Assembly (NCBI RefSeq): GCF_902167145.1
Contig: NC_050105.1
Coordinates: 117,383,898 to 117,447,897, forward strand
From: Zea mays
Lineage: Eukaryota; Streptophyta; Magnoliopsida; Poales; Poaceae
Length of the DNA stretch: 64,000 nt
Reading direction: 5' to 3'
Position 1 is the first letter of the stretch. Every line of letters starts with the position of its first letter. Below the pieces are notes generated by a model, which saw only the letters and a program-made list of their open reading frames with translations, was not told where the DNA came from and searched no databases. This document shows positions 32,254 to 43,819 of the stretch, one piece after another. Made by a program: the position numbers and the translations under genes.

Positions 32254-33420
32254 ATGGCTTCGGATAAAACCACGCCTACCGCCTCCGGGATTGGAGCAGG
32301 GTTTCCCCTGAGAGCTGAAAGGGAAGCCGATAGAGAGGAAAGTGAGACCCACCTCCCCGCACCTCCAGAACTACCCTTAGATCTAGCCCAAGTTATAACC
32401 AACCAAACCTGACTCATCGAGGTCCTCACTCAAAGTCTGGAAAATCAACATCTGAATGGTGGAAGACCGCAAGACATGATGGGGGATTTCCTGAGGCTCA
32501 AGCCTCCCACGTTTGCTGGATCTAGCAATCCCCTCGATGCTGACGATTGGTTGCGCATGATTAAAAGAAAGCTGGAAGCCATCGGATGCCCAGAAAATCA
32601 GCGTGTTCAACTAGCTGCTCATCAACTTTCCGGGATGGCCTTAGCCTGGTGGGATACCTTCAATGTCACCATCAGAGATGCTACCTGGGTGGAGTTTGAA
32701 ACAGCTTTCCGGGAGCACCATGTGCCCCAAGGGATCGTTTAGCTCAAGGAAGACGAATTTCATGAACTAACTCAAGACGGAAGATCTGTCAGCGAGTACG
32801 TGCACAAGTTCACAGAATTGGCCCGCTACGCGTCAGATGACGTCAGTACCGAAGTCAAGAAGATGGCCCGCTTCCTGAAGGGGCTCAGACCAGAACTCAA
32901 GACCATCTTGGCTAGCCAAGACTTCCTCAGTTTCTCTCACCTCTCCAACAAAGCCATGCAAGTGGAAAGGGCAAAGGAGGAAGAAAAAGGCCATCTCAAG
33001 AGGAAATTCCAAGTCCTCCAGGCTCAGTAGCAAGATCGGCACCAGAAAACTCGATCCTTTGGATTTCCACCCAAGGGACCAAGCTTCAGTAGACCAGCTG
33101 GACCCACCCCATCACGGTTCAGTCAGCAGAGTTAGAGCTCCTTTCATGCCCCCTCAGTTGCAAGCAACCAACCCCCGGCGAATGCATGTTGGCACTGTGG
33201 AGATCCCAGTCACTTCAAGAACAACTGTCCCTAGCTGAAGCCATCAGGACCTGCCTACTCCAACTCGGTGAATGGCCCCAAGAATACCTCCGCATCCACC
33301 CCCAAGGCGCCCTCCTCCATCAGCCAGTAGAACAAGACCCAGTATCAAGGAAGGGCACGAGTTAATCACATCGATGCTCAAGAGGCTCAGCAAGCTCCAG
33401 GAGTAGTGCTCGGTGAGTTC
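32254..33420 (+). pseudogene. G2 Gag (six in-frame stops)
   Basis: It begins MASDKTTPTASG right after CCCCCTGGTAG. The gag domain includes FLRLKPPTFAGSSNPLDADDW, LAWWDTFNV and YVHKFTELARYASDD, then a basic linker and the CCHC knuckle CWHCGDPSHFKNNC. Stops lie at 32410 (TGA), 32740, 33028, 33133, 33232 and 33328 (all TAG). The frame does not shift across them. Gag would form the particle. Confidence 0.88.
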
Positions 33421-34510
33421 CTTGTTGAATTTACTCCCGCTACCGTACTTTTCGATTCAGGAGCATCCCATTCTTTTATAGCCACTAGTTTTGTGGAAAA
33501 GCATGGCATACCCCTCTAGAGATTCCCTTGGTCACCCGAACCCCAGGGTCAGACCTTCTATGTCAGCTCAAATGCTCCCAAGTCAGAATCCTTTTTAAGT
33601 GGGGTAGTGTTCTTGGCAGACTTAACCGTCTTGCCATCCCAAGGGATTGATGTAATCTTAGGGATGGATTGGTTGACCAAACACAAAGGTATCATCAGTT
33701 GCGCAAACAAGACAGTCCTTCTCACAGACCACCAAGGAAAGTCAGTCTCTTGTCAAGCTCAGCCACCCGCCAATGATCCAATGATGTCTAATCTAGCAAC
33801 AGAAAACATATCAGTGGTAGAAGAATTCATGGATGTGTTCCCAGAAGAGTTACCAGGAATGCCACCGAAAAGAGAAGTGGAATTCTACATAGATCTGATT
33901 CCTGGAATGGCACCCATCACAAAGAGACCATACCGCATGGCTCCTACCGAGTTAGCAGAATTGAAGCTCCAAATCGCAGATCTTCAACAAAAAGGGTACA
34001 TTCGTCCCAGCTCATCCCCTTGGGGAGCACCAGGCCTTTTCGTCTCTAAGAAAGATGGAAGTATGAGGATGTGTATTGATTACCGATCGTTAAATGAAGT
34101 CACCATCAAGAACAAGTATCCACTTCCTCGGATCGACGACCTCTTCGATCAACTTCAAGGGGCCAAATACTTCTCCAAGATAGACCTAAGGTCTGGTTAT
34201 CACCAATTGAGAATCAAGGAAGCAGATATCCAGAAGACTGCATTTGTCACCCGGTACGGACAATATGAATTCACAGTGATGCCTTTCGGACTGACAAACG
34301 CACCCGCCTTTTTCATGAACCTCATGAACAAAGTGTTTATGGAAGAGCTGGATAAGTTTGTCATGGTCTTCATTGATGACATCCTTATCTACTCCAAGAA
34401 CCGCGAAGACCATAAGCGTCACCTTCGGACCATCCTCGGAAAACTCAGGGCACACCAACTTTATGCTAAACTCGATAAATGTGAATTCTGGATGGAAAAG
34501 ATAGCCTTCC
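33421..34510 (+). pseudogene. G2 protease and reverse transcriptase (5' part)
   Basis: Protease active site DSGASHSFI, with a TAG at 33517. From 33607 the frame is open: [11 protein letters not shown], then RT with [38 protein letters not shown] and the intact catalytic motif FIDDILIYS (about 34366-34392). It ends at EKIAFL, where a solo Sirevirus LTR entered. The same frame resumes at 35771. Confidence 0.92.
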
Positions 34511-35770
34511 TGAAAGAGAATTGTGCCCTTGGGCCATTTCTAAGTATTTTGGTGATTGAGTGCAAACACAAGTGCTTAAATGTGAATCTATGCCCATGGA
34601 TGAACAAAGTGCAAATCACAAGTAAAGGTATGTTTCTAAGCCTTAGTACATTGGTTTTGTGTACTAATATATTTGTCTAAGTGTTAGAAACAGAGAGAAG
34701 AAGAAAGGGAGAATGTTGGCTGTATACAGCCAACAGGCTGTTTCGGTCTGGGGCACCGGACTGTCCGGTGGTGCACCGGACAGTGTCCGGTGCGCCAGGC
34801 TGCCTCGGGCGAAGAGGCCGCTCTCGGGAAATTGCCGATGGCGTACGGCTAAAATTCACCGGACTGTCCGGTGTGCACCGGACTGTCCGGTGAGCCAATG
34901 GTCGGCCGAGCCAACGGTCGGCCGCGGAATCTGCGCGCGACACGTGGTCTGGCCAACGGTCGGAAGGAGGCACCGGACTGTCCGGTGTGCACCGGACTGT
35001 CCGGTGTGCCAGATTTGCAAAGGTCGGCAACGGTCGGCTGCGCCGGTTAAGGAAAGAAATCGGGCACCAGACAGTGTCCGGTGTGCACCGGACTGTCCGG
35101 TGCGCCCGACGACAGAAGGCAAGGATGGCCTTCCAGATTTGTTCTCAACGGCTCCTAGCTGCCTTGGGGCTATAAAAGGGACCCCTAGGCGCATGGAGGA
35201 AGACACCAAGCATTCCTACAACATTCCTAAGCACCAAGACATCGATCTCACGCATTCGTTTCATTGTGATAGCATATAGAGCTCTTGTGGAGTTGTGAAC
35301 TCTTTGAGTTATGTTGCGAGCTCTTGTTGCTGCTTGTGTGCGTGTTGTTGCTCTGATCTTTTGAAGTCTTGTGTGCGTTGCTCATTCCCACCCTTGCTCT
35401 ATGTTTCTTTGTGAACTTCAATTGTAAGGGCGAGAGGCTCCAAGTTGTGGAGATTCCTCGCAAACGGGATTGAGAAAAAGCAAGCAAAACACCGTGGTAT
35501 TCAAGTGGGTCTTTGGACCGCTTGAGAGGGGTTGATTGCAACCCTCGTCCGTAGGGACGCCACAACGTGGAGTAGGCAAGCGTTGGTCTTGGCCGAACCA
35601 CGGGATAAATCACTGTGTCATCTCTGTGTTTGATCTCTTGTGGTAGTGTGTTTTGTTGAGACTCCTCTCTAGCCACTTGGCATTAATTGTGCTAACACTT
35701 AACAAGTTTTTGTGGCTATAAGTTTAAGTTTTACAGGATCACCTATTCACCCCCCCTCTAGGTGCTCTCA
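34511..35770 (+). repeat. Solo Sirevirus LTR inside G2 RT
   Basis: A single LTR, beginning TGAAAGAGAATTG and ending AGGTGCTCTCA, flanked by cttcc (34506-34510 and 35771-35775). It carries CACCGGACTGTCCGGTG palindromes (34753-34795, 34856-34895, 34970-35008, 35065-35103) and a TATA box (35170-35179). No internal sequence remains, as expected after LTR-LTR recombination. The longest uninterrupted reading frames here are not genes. Confidence 0.95.
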
Positions 35771-36890
35771 CTTCCTTGGGCATATCTTGACCGCGAAAGG
35801 AATGGAAGTAGACCCTTCCAAGGTGGAAGCAGTATCAAAATGGAGGCAGCCATCCAACGTCAGTGAAGTTCGAAGCTTTCTGGGAATGGCAGGATATTAC
35901 CGCCGCTTTATCAAGGGATTCTCCAGCATAGCAAGATCTATGACCGAGCTCCTCAAGAAAGACCATAAGTTTGTGTGGACCCCAAAATGTGAAGGAAGTT
36001 TCCAGATCATAAAGGAGAAGCTCACGACCGCACCCATTTTGACACTACCAGATATACATTAGGATTTCGTCGTCTTCTGTGATGCCTCGAGGCAAGGCTT
36101 AGGGTGTGTGCTGATGCAAAATGAGAAAGTCATTGCTTATGCATCGCGCCTAATTAAGCCGCATGAGCAGAATTATCCCACCCATGATTTGGAATTGGCA
36201 GCCATAGTGCATGCTTTGAAGATATGGAGGCATTACCTAATTGGGAACAAATGTCACATCTTCACCGATCACAAGAGTCTGAGGTATATCTTCACTCAGC
36301 CAGATCTCAATCTCCGTCAATGAAGATGGTTGGAACTAATCAAAGACTATGACCTTGAGATTCATTACCACCCTGGAAAGGCCAACGTGGTAGCAGACGC
36401 CCTCAGCCAAAAACCTTTCGGAATAAAGGGAACCAACTTTTTAGAAGATTGGAAGAAGGAATCAGCTCAACTGAATGCATGTTTGGGAAACAACGGCAGT
36501 CTCGAAGTCAAACCAATGCTAGAAGACCTCATATGCAAAGCTCAACGCCTAGACTCAGAGACAACAATACTTGTGGAAAAAGCTCGCAAGGAACAACTCC
36601 CGGACCTCAGGACAGATGAACAAGGAGCCCTTTGGTTCAAGAATCGTCTGTGTGTACCAAAAGGAGAGGCACGAGAAGTCCTGCTCGAGGAAGCTCACAA
36701 CTCAGCCTACTCCATCCACCCAGGAACTACCAAGATGTACCTAGACCTCAAAACCAGATACTGGTGGAGAGGGATGAAGAAAGAGATAGCACAGTATGTG
36801 GCCCGGTGTGACACCTGCCAACGAACAAAGGCCGAGCACCAAAAACCTGCAGGCCTATTGCAACCCCTCCCAGTGCCTGAATGGAAGTGA
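35771..36890 (+). pseudogene. G2 RT 3' part, RNase H and integrase zinc finger
   Basis: It continues the RT frame ([14 protein letters not shown]), then the connection ([12 protein letters not shown]) and RNase H ([23 protein letters not shown]). The integrase HHCC finger follows (HPGTTKMYLD, CDTCQRTKAEH). Stops are at 36060 (TAG), 36321 (TGA) and 36888 (TGA). The last falls at the same codon as the TGA at 5426-5428 in E2. Confidence 0.9.
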
Positions 36891-37930
36891 GAAGAAATAG
36901 GCATGGATTTTGTAACCGGACTACCCCGGACGCAAAAAGGGAATGACTCTATCTGGGTAATAATAGATCGCCTCACCAAGGTAGCCCATTTCATCCCAGT
37001 GAAAACTACCTTTGGAGGAGCCACCCTTGCCCGAATTTATCTCAAAGAGATAGTCAGACTCCATGGCATTCCAAGAAAGATAGTGTCAGACAGAGGAACC
37101 CAGTTCACCTCCAAATTCTGGACAAGCCTTCAGAAAGCTATGGGCACCAAGCTAGATTTCAGCACCGCCTATCACCCTCAGACAGACGGGCAGACAGAAA
37201 GAGTCAACAAGGTCCTCGAAGATCTATTAAGAGTCTGTGTGCTAGCATTCGATAGAAGTTGGGAATCCAGTTTGCCCTATGCGGAGTTCTCGTATAATAA
37301 CAGCTATCAGGCCAGCATCAAGATGTCACCGTTCGAAGCATTGTATGGACGAAAATGCCAGACCCCTCTCATGTGGTCCAACGTAGGGGAAAAGGCACTA
37401 GAAGGACCTGCCTTTGTCAAAGAGGCGGAAGAGAAAGTTGCCCTGATCCGCAGGAGATTACTTGAAGCTCAGAGTCGGCAGAAGAGTTATGCGGACAACA
37501 GGCGGAGAGAACTCAGATTTGAGGAAGGAGACTTTGTCTACCTCAAGGTCTCCCCGATGCGTGGTGTCAGAAGGTTCCAAGTAAAAGGAAAGCTAGCACC
37601 GCGATTCGTCGGTCCCTATCCCATCATTGGCAGAGTGGGACCCGCAGCATACCGTCTTGAACTACCAGAATCCATGTCTGACATCCACAATGTGTTTCAC
37701 GTATCCTAGCTCCGCAAATGCCTGCAAGCACCAGAAAGTCACATCGAAGAAGAGGCAGTGCAGATTCAGAAAGATCTTCAGTACCGTGAGAAGCCAGTAA
37801 AGATCCTTGATTCAGCAGTCCGGAAGAAGTGAAACTCTGTAAAGTTTAGTGGAGCAGAGAAGGAGAAGAGGAAGCTACCTGGGAGAGTGAGGACTCCTTG
37901 AGGAGGGAATACCCTTATCTTTTCTCAAAT
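36891..37930 (+). pseudogene. G2 integrase core and chromodomain-like end
   Basis: Open from 36903 to 37709: GMDFVTGLPR, the SDRGTQFTS block and YHPQTDGQTE form the DDE core, and KLAPRFVGPYPI the GPY/F-like module. A TAG at 37707-37709 interrupts the FHVS-LRK boundary. Beyond it lie EKPVKILD and, after a frameshift near 37825, sequence resembling a chromodomain (GEEEATW-like). Integrase inserts the cDNA; the chromodomain is an inference from position. Confidence 0.88.
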
Positions 37931-37960
37931 CCAGTCTAAATCTCGAGGTCGAGATTCCTT

Positions 37961-37975
37961 TAAGTGGGGTAGGTT
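37961..37975 (+). promoter_or_regulatory. G2 polypurine tract
   Basis: TAAGTGGGGTAGGTT directly upstream of the 3' LTR; purine-rich with two interruptions. Confidence 0.65.
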
Positions 37976-40775
37976 TGTAACATCCCAAAAATCTCAACCC
38001 AAGGTTTGGAACCCTAATCTCCTAAACCCCCCTTTTATTTTATTTTCTCCCTAAACTCCACCCTTAGGTCATCTCATCATATGCATACACTTGAATTGTT
38101 AGGAGCACCTCACATAGAATATTTTCAAAACTCAAGATTATTTAGCAAATTGTTGATTCAAAAGAAAAGAAAATAAAAAGAAACAAAAATAGAAAATGGA
38201 AAAAGGAAATACAAAACAGAAAAAAAGGAAAAACCTTTCCCCCCTCGCCAGGGCCGATTCTGGCCCAAACCGCGCCGCGCCCGCTCTTCCCCCCTCCTCC
38301 CCGGCCCAAGCGGCCCAGCTGCACGCGCCCGCGCCGCGCCTGACAACCCGGCCCCACCGGTCAGCGGCTCCACCCGTCTCCCTCTCGCGCCGCTCTCCCA
38401 CTGGCAGCCCGGGCCTGCCTGTCAGGACCATCGTCCCTCCCATGCCATCACCGGCGTGTTCGCCGCCGACCGCCTCACGCCCTGTCGCTTCGCCATTAAC
38501 GCTCGCACCGGCCTCAGCGGCCACCCCTCCACTGTACCCGAGCCGTCTTCTCACCCCTCGCCTGCCCGAGCCATCTTGTCGTCCTTTGCTCCATCCCCGC
38601 CATCATGGCAAGCTCGTCGGTGCTTGCCGTCCCCTCCCTTCCTTCCCCCTCTCGGGTGCCTATAAAAGGGACCCCCCGAGCTCCGTTTCCTCCACACCAG
38701 CCCTGGCCATCTCCTCCACACCTCCCTGAGCCCAATTGAGCTAGCGCCGCCGCATCCCCCTTCACTCCGGTGAGCTTTGTTCTCCCCTCTCTAGTAGCTT
38801 TCGGTCGAATTAACATGGTGCTTGAGCTCCGCCACTCACTCACAATCGCAACACACCCATCCCCACCTCCTATTGCGCTCGGTTGCCTCGCTGGCGACCT
38901 CACCGCCGCGAGCACCCGCCACCGCGCCGTGGACCGGCCACCCTAGGCCCCCGCCGGTCAAATTGACCCCACCCCCGTGATCCCCTATCCCCGCCCGTGC
39001 CTCGCCACATATCTCCCGCCACAGAACCGGACCCGCGGCGGAGAACCACCGCAGGATTTCATCGGCGGTCGAGCTCCGGTCGACCTCCCCCCCCCTCCGT
39101 CGCTGCTCCGCGCCGTTAAACCCCCTTCCCTCGCTGACGTGTGGGCCCGCGCCACAGCGCCGTCCCCCACCGTCTCCCTCGCTGATGGGCCAACTGGGCC
39201 GCCTGCCGCGCCCGCGCGCGCGCGCTCACGCCTGGGTGGGCCAAAATCTCCCCCCGGCCCAGCAAGCAGGAAAACCCTTTTCTTTTTATTTTCCCATTTC
39301 TTCTTCCCATTTTCATATATAGAATTATATGCTGATATTTTATGCACCAAAAATAGTTTAAATAAATTATAGGGCACAAAAATAATAAGATATAAGAAAT
39401 GGCACACCCCACTAAAGTCACCATGATTGATGTATTGTTCTTATCTGTGTTTGTTAGCGGAAGAGGGATGCGATCCTCCGGAATTTGTAGCTCCGGAAGA
39501 AGGGCAGGAACCCGACCCCTCCAAGATAAATCTTTTGTGCTAGGAAAGCTTCGACGAAGACAAGTCCATCCTTCCCTTGATGCATAATTTACCTATTTCT
39601 CTCTACCACTACCTAAGCCGGGATTAAGGGATGGAATCTATTTGCATGGTGAGCATGAGAGAGCCCGCATTAACTAATACCTTTTGATCACAAGATATGG
39701 GAGAAGAAAAGGGTTATGAACAAAGATGTTTTCCAAAAAGTGTGCGATGAAGGGTATTCACCCTCATCACTTGGTGAGTAGGATGATCAGGGACTCCCTG
39801 GTTTAGGGGAGGGCCTAAGGTGATGGCTCAGCTGGTTTAGGCGTGAGCAGAAGGATTGTCCTCTCGTATAAGGACCGGTTTGTCATCCTTCACTACCTGT
39901 ACTCATGAAAAGTACAACCACTCGAGGCTATGTGGGCAGTCACTCGATCTGAACTCGTACGGTCCAACCCCAGGGTTATTAAGGCTGGGGAGCACCGGGA
40001 GGATAAGGAGGGGGAATGTTTTGTCCGGTTTGGACATGGCGGTGGCATGACTCCTTCCGGTATAACCATTAAGGTTAGGATGTGCGACGAAGGAAAGAGA
40101 TTCGGATTCGGATCTCATTGGCCGTGAGATCGCAGAGCCGGACTAGTGGGTAAAGTGTACCCCTCTGCGCAGAGTTTAAACCTATTCGAATAGTCCGTGT
40201 CCACTGGTATGGACGAGTCTGGTGTGGTATGACAATTAGTGTTTCTACAACAACCAGGAACAGGGAAATATGTGTGTGTGTAAGTGTGCCTCTGGAAAGG
40301 AAAATGGTGCCACGGGAGCAGGAAGCTCAGTGGTGGTTAAGCAAGTGTCATTTCTATTGTTTCGAGAAAACCCTAACAACAAGTATTGCCTTTCTCTGAG
40401 AAAAACAAGAGTGACTTCAACTCCACCATATGAAGCATGTATGATATAGGTCTCTTTCTCTTTACGGGAGCCGGGTGGGCTTGCGGAATACCTAGTGTAT
40501 TCACCCAGATTTATTTAAGTTTTTCAGCAGCTGAAGACTTCTTTTCTGCTATGCTTGATTGAAGGGGCTGTGTCTTCACCCAGTTCTGCCTGTGGCTTGG
40601 GCTAATTTATCTTCCACTGCGTTTTATAATTCTGGCTCACTCTCGAGCTTGTACCCCCGGTATTGTAATAACATTTACTCAGACTTTGTACTATTTGAAG
40701 TATGGAATGTGGTTACTAGCCTTCTGGGACTAGTAATTGTATCACATTTGAGTCCCAAAGGATCGGGACGCTTCA
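37976..40775 (+). repeat. G2 3' LTR
   Basis: It begins TGTAACATCCC, ends ACGCTTCA and matches the 5' LTR throughout, with scattered substitutions. A TATA box lies at 38660-38669. One extra A follows before the ttccc duplication. Confidence 0.93.
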
Positions 40776-40776
40776 A

Positions 40777-40781
40777 TTCCC
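40777..40781. repeat. Target-site duplication of G2 (right)
   Basis: ttccc matching 28341-28345, one base beyond the expected LTR end. S2 coding sequence resumes here. Confidence 0.75.
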
Positions 40782-40996
40782 CAACTCAAGATGACGGACA
40801 GGTTCATCAGGAAGAGGCGTGTGATCAAGGGGGAGCACAAGAAGAACAAGTGATGGAGGAAGAAGTACCATCGGCCCCTCCAACTCAAGTCCGAGCGACG
40901 ATTCAAAGGAATCACCCCGTTGACCAGATTCTGGGTGACATAAGCAAGAGAGTAACAACTCGCTCAAGATTAGCTAAATGTCTTAGATTCGCGTAA
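40782..40996 (+). pseudogene. S2 pol linker before the missing RT
   Basis: An acidic, Gln-rich linker (QDDGQVHQEEACDQ) followed by the block just before RT (HPVDQILGDISKRVTTRSRLAK). The frame then ends at 40996 where S1 and S3 continue into reverse transcriptase. The rest of pol is absent. Confidence 0.8.
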
Positions 40997-41790
40997 CTTG
41001 GATTGATTTATAGCATACATGTGTTTTATGCCTTTGATCATGTTATTTTATGCATTTATGAGATTTGTTGTTTATTTATGGTGCTCAAGTTGTGCAAGGG
41101 ATCTCCGGACCTCACAAGTCCATGTGTGAGTGATGCACATATTTAGGGGGAGAAGTGCTACAACTTAACCCTTTGAGACTAACATTTGTGTTGAGTTTAC
41201 TTAATGTAGTATCAAAGCTGAATTCAAAGGGAAAGGTGAACTTGGACCATGCAAAGACTTCCACTGCACTCCGGTATTAGTGTACTCACCTCCAAGTTCA
41301 TTCTTAAGCTCATATTGCCTTTTTGCTCTTAATTGACATTTTTGGTGAGGCAATGGTGTTAAAGGGCCAATAATGATCCTGTTTTGGTGCTTAATGCCAA
41401 AGAGGGAGAAATTAAGGCTAAAGCAAATGGATCAGCTACCACTTGAGGAATTTTGAAAATAGTAGAGTTAGAACTTTGGATTTGTCAAAATACTCTTATT
41501 GCAAAAACTTGGCCTCTTATGGGGGAAAATTTTAATTATGGGAAAAGGGGAAGTTTTTTCTCTTAATCAATTTTTCCAGTGGATTATCTCTCTTTATGCC
41601 CAAACAAGTGAGTTTGACTTAGAGATAGGAAAACGAATTTGCTTTGCAAAAACAAACCAAGTGGTGGCAAAGAAGGATCCAAATATGCCAAATTAGAATA
41701 AAAAACAATTTGGTCTTCAATTTGAATCGATGTTACATGTTTTGCATTGCTTTTTGATGTGTTGGCATAAATCACCAAAAAGGGGGAGAT
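40997..41790 (+). other. S2 3' non-coding region with multiple purine tracts
   Basis: About 800 bp with no gene. PPT-like purine runs occur at 41141-41154, 41396-41410, 41520-41552 and 41777-41789, the last directly before the 3' LTR. Extra internal purine tracts are a known Sirevirus feature. Confidence 0.65.
41777..41789 (+). promoter_or_regulatory. S2 polypurine tract
   Basis: AAAAAGGGGGAGA one base before the 3' LTR. Confidence 0.9.
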
Positions 41791-43060
41791 TGAAAGGGAA
41801 ATGTGCCCTTGGGCCATTTCTATTATATTTTGGTGATTAAGTGACCAACAGGTAGTGAGTGAGTTATTATGTGCCAAATGAAGAGAGAAGTGCAAATCAT
41901 GTAACAAGGTACGTGTCTAGACTTAGTATATTGTTTTGAGTACTAATATATGTTGTCTAAGTGCTAGAAACAGAGAAAAGAAAAGAACCAAAAGACTTGG
42001 CTCGGTGCAACCAAATCTCTGCTCAGTCTGGCACACCGGACTGTCCGGTGGTGCACCGGACAGTGTCCGATGTGCCAGGCTGAACTCCGGTGAACAGGCC
42101 GCTCTCGGGAAAATTTGGCGGCGTACGGCTATAATTCACCGGACTGTCCGGTGGTGCACCGGACTGTCCGGTGAGCTAACGGCCGCTAGCGCAACGGTCG
42201 GCCACGCAATCCGCGGGCGACGCGTGGCCCGCGCCAACGGTCAGCAGGGGGCACGGACTATCTGGTGTGCACCGGACAGTGTCCGGTGCGCCAACTGCTG
42301 CAAATCTGCAATGGTCGTCTGCGCCAAAATAGGAAGGAGATCGCCCACCAGACATGAACAATGGCTGTCTGGTGGTGCACCGGACTGTCCGATGCGCCAC
42401 CCGACAGAAGGCAACTTTGGCCTTCCTTGTTGGCCTCCAACGGCTCCTAGCTGCCTTGGGGCTATAAAAGGGACCCCTAGGCGCATGGAGGAGACACCCA
42501 AGCACACTCTAAGCATTCCAAGACTTCTAGTCCTCACTTTCACGCAATCGTTCATCGTTCTTGAGATTGGAGCACTTTTCGAGTTGTAAACTCCCTGCGT
42601 GTTTTGTGTGCTCATCTTCTCACTTATGTGTGTGTTTGCGGTGTGGATTTAATTCTAGTGTGTGTTGCTCTTCCCAACCTTACTCCATGCTTTCTTTGTG
42701 ATCAATCTTGTAAGGGCGAGAGGCTCCAACTTGTGGAGATTCCTCGCAAACGGGAAAAAAACTATAAGGAAGAATATCGTGGTATTCAAGTTGATCATCA
42801 GATCACTTGAAAGGGGTTGAGTGCAACCCTCATCCATTAGGACGCCACAACGTGGAGGTAGGCAAGTGTTATACTTGACCGAACCACAGGATAAACCACT
42901 GTGTCTCTTGTGTTGTCTTTCTCTGTGATTATTGTGATTTGCAAGAGCTCGCTCTATAGCCACTTGGTTCTATTGCACTAACATCTTTATAACCAAGCTT
43001 GTGGCTATTTAGTATTGAATTTTACAGGATCACCTATTCACCCCCCTCTAGGTGCTCTCA
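41791..43060 (+). repeat. S2 3' LTR
   Basis: It begins TGAAAGGGAAATG, ends AGGTGCTCTCA and has a TATA box at 42462-42470. Several palindromes are altered relative to the 5' LTR. Confidence 0.94.
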
Positions 43061-43065
43061 GAAAC
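43061..43065. repeat. Target-site duplication of S2 (right)
   Basis: gaaac, matching 23251-23255. Remnant F resumes. Confidence 0.92.
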
Positions 43066-43819
43066 CTCTTCGCGAATGTTGAAGGTTATCGGGGGTCGAT
43101 GGCCTAGGAATGATCCGATACCCTGGGCCGCTGGCGAGGATTTTTTTACGTCTCGATTGGCTCGTGCCCTAATTTTTTTCCTTACGAAAGGAATATTGGT
43201 GTTGTGTCAGTAGTGATGGAGAAGGATTGTTAGGATGCGCAACGAAAGAAACGCAAGGCCCCGTCAGGTTGGTGGACCCGCGCCGGGAAGCAATGCTGGC
43301 GCGCCCCAACACGAAGGCTGCCGTGTCAGGCGCTGCGATGCATCCGCCCGCTGAGCCTGCTGCTGCTGCAATACCCCTTCGCCACCGCGCGCTACTGAGA
43401 CGGTGGTGATGGGATCCGGTAGGGCCGCCTAGGAGTTGTTCGTAGACGAATACCTGGTGGGCGGTGTCACCATGTTCGACGCCTAGACAGGGTTGCCGCC
43501 TGCTGGTGAGTTGTCTTGGTTTTTCGTGGGTCATGAAGTTCCATGTTTCTAACTTGGTTGTGATGTAGGGGCGGAGTCTGCCAGTTGGCGGTTGTGCCAT
43601 CAGCATCGGCTGTCGGCCTAGTGGTCACGGCGAAGGGCGATACGACGAAGGGCGTTGCGGGGACCTTGGAGGACCCGTGGTCGAGCTTGCCTCTACCGCC
43701 GCTGCTGCTGGCGTGGCCACGTCAGTTGTGCAGCAGCTGAAATTTGTGAGTGTGATTATTGCTTATGTGTGTATGGTGTTCCTCGCTCTGTTGTTCTGAA
43801 TTTTCGTTTTTGATGTCAG
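43066..43819 (+). pseudogene. F ORF, middle part with two intron-like sequences
   Basis: It continues the F frame with several stops. Two intron-like segments are visible: 43506-43568 (GCTG|GTGAGT to GATGTAG) and 43746-43819 (AATTT|GTGAGT to GATGTCAG). The coding parts are rich in Ala, Arg and Pro and no domain was recognised. Confidence 0.45.

Larger units (their letters stand above)
28346..40776 (+). mobile_element. Ty3/gypsy element G2 (Del/Tekay-like), nested in S2
   Basis: A 12.4-kb plus-strand element with LTRs of about 2.8 kb (28346-31149 and 37976-40775), PBS TGGTATCAAAGCC, accessory ORF1, a Gag-PR-RT-RNase H-IN frame and a purine-rich tract before the 3' LTR. A solo Sirevirus LTR (34511-35770) interrupts the RT. 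Apart from that insertion and the extreme 3' end, the polyprotein stays in one frame but has 11 in-frame stops. The C-terminal sequence looks chromodomain-like, suggesting a chromovirus; the exact family is uncertain. Confidence 0.92.
23256..43060 (+). mobile_element. Sirevirus S2 (Ty1/copia), lacking RT/RNase H, interrupted by G2
   Basis: A plus-strand element with 5' LTR 23256-24509, 3' LTR 41791-43060 and gaaac duplications. Its internal part has the PBS, Gag, protease, integrase, the G2 insertion (28346-40776), a 215-bp continuation of the acidic linker, and 3' non-coding sequence with several purine tracts. No reverse transcriptase or RNase H is present between the linker and the 3' region. 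The remaining coding sequence has several frameshifts and stops. Confidence 0.93.

Noticed and set aside
34677..35279. Frames rich in HRTVRCAPDCPV-type repeats in the solo LTR (similar ones in all Sirevirus LTRs)
   Set aside because: They are translations of the repeated CACCGGAC palindromes and not proteins.
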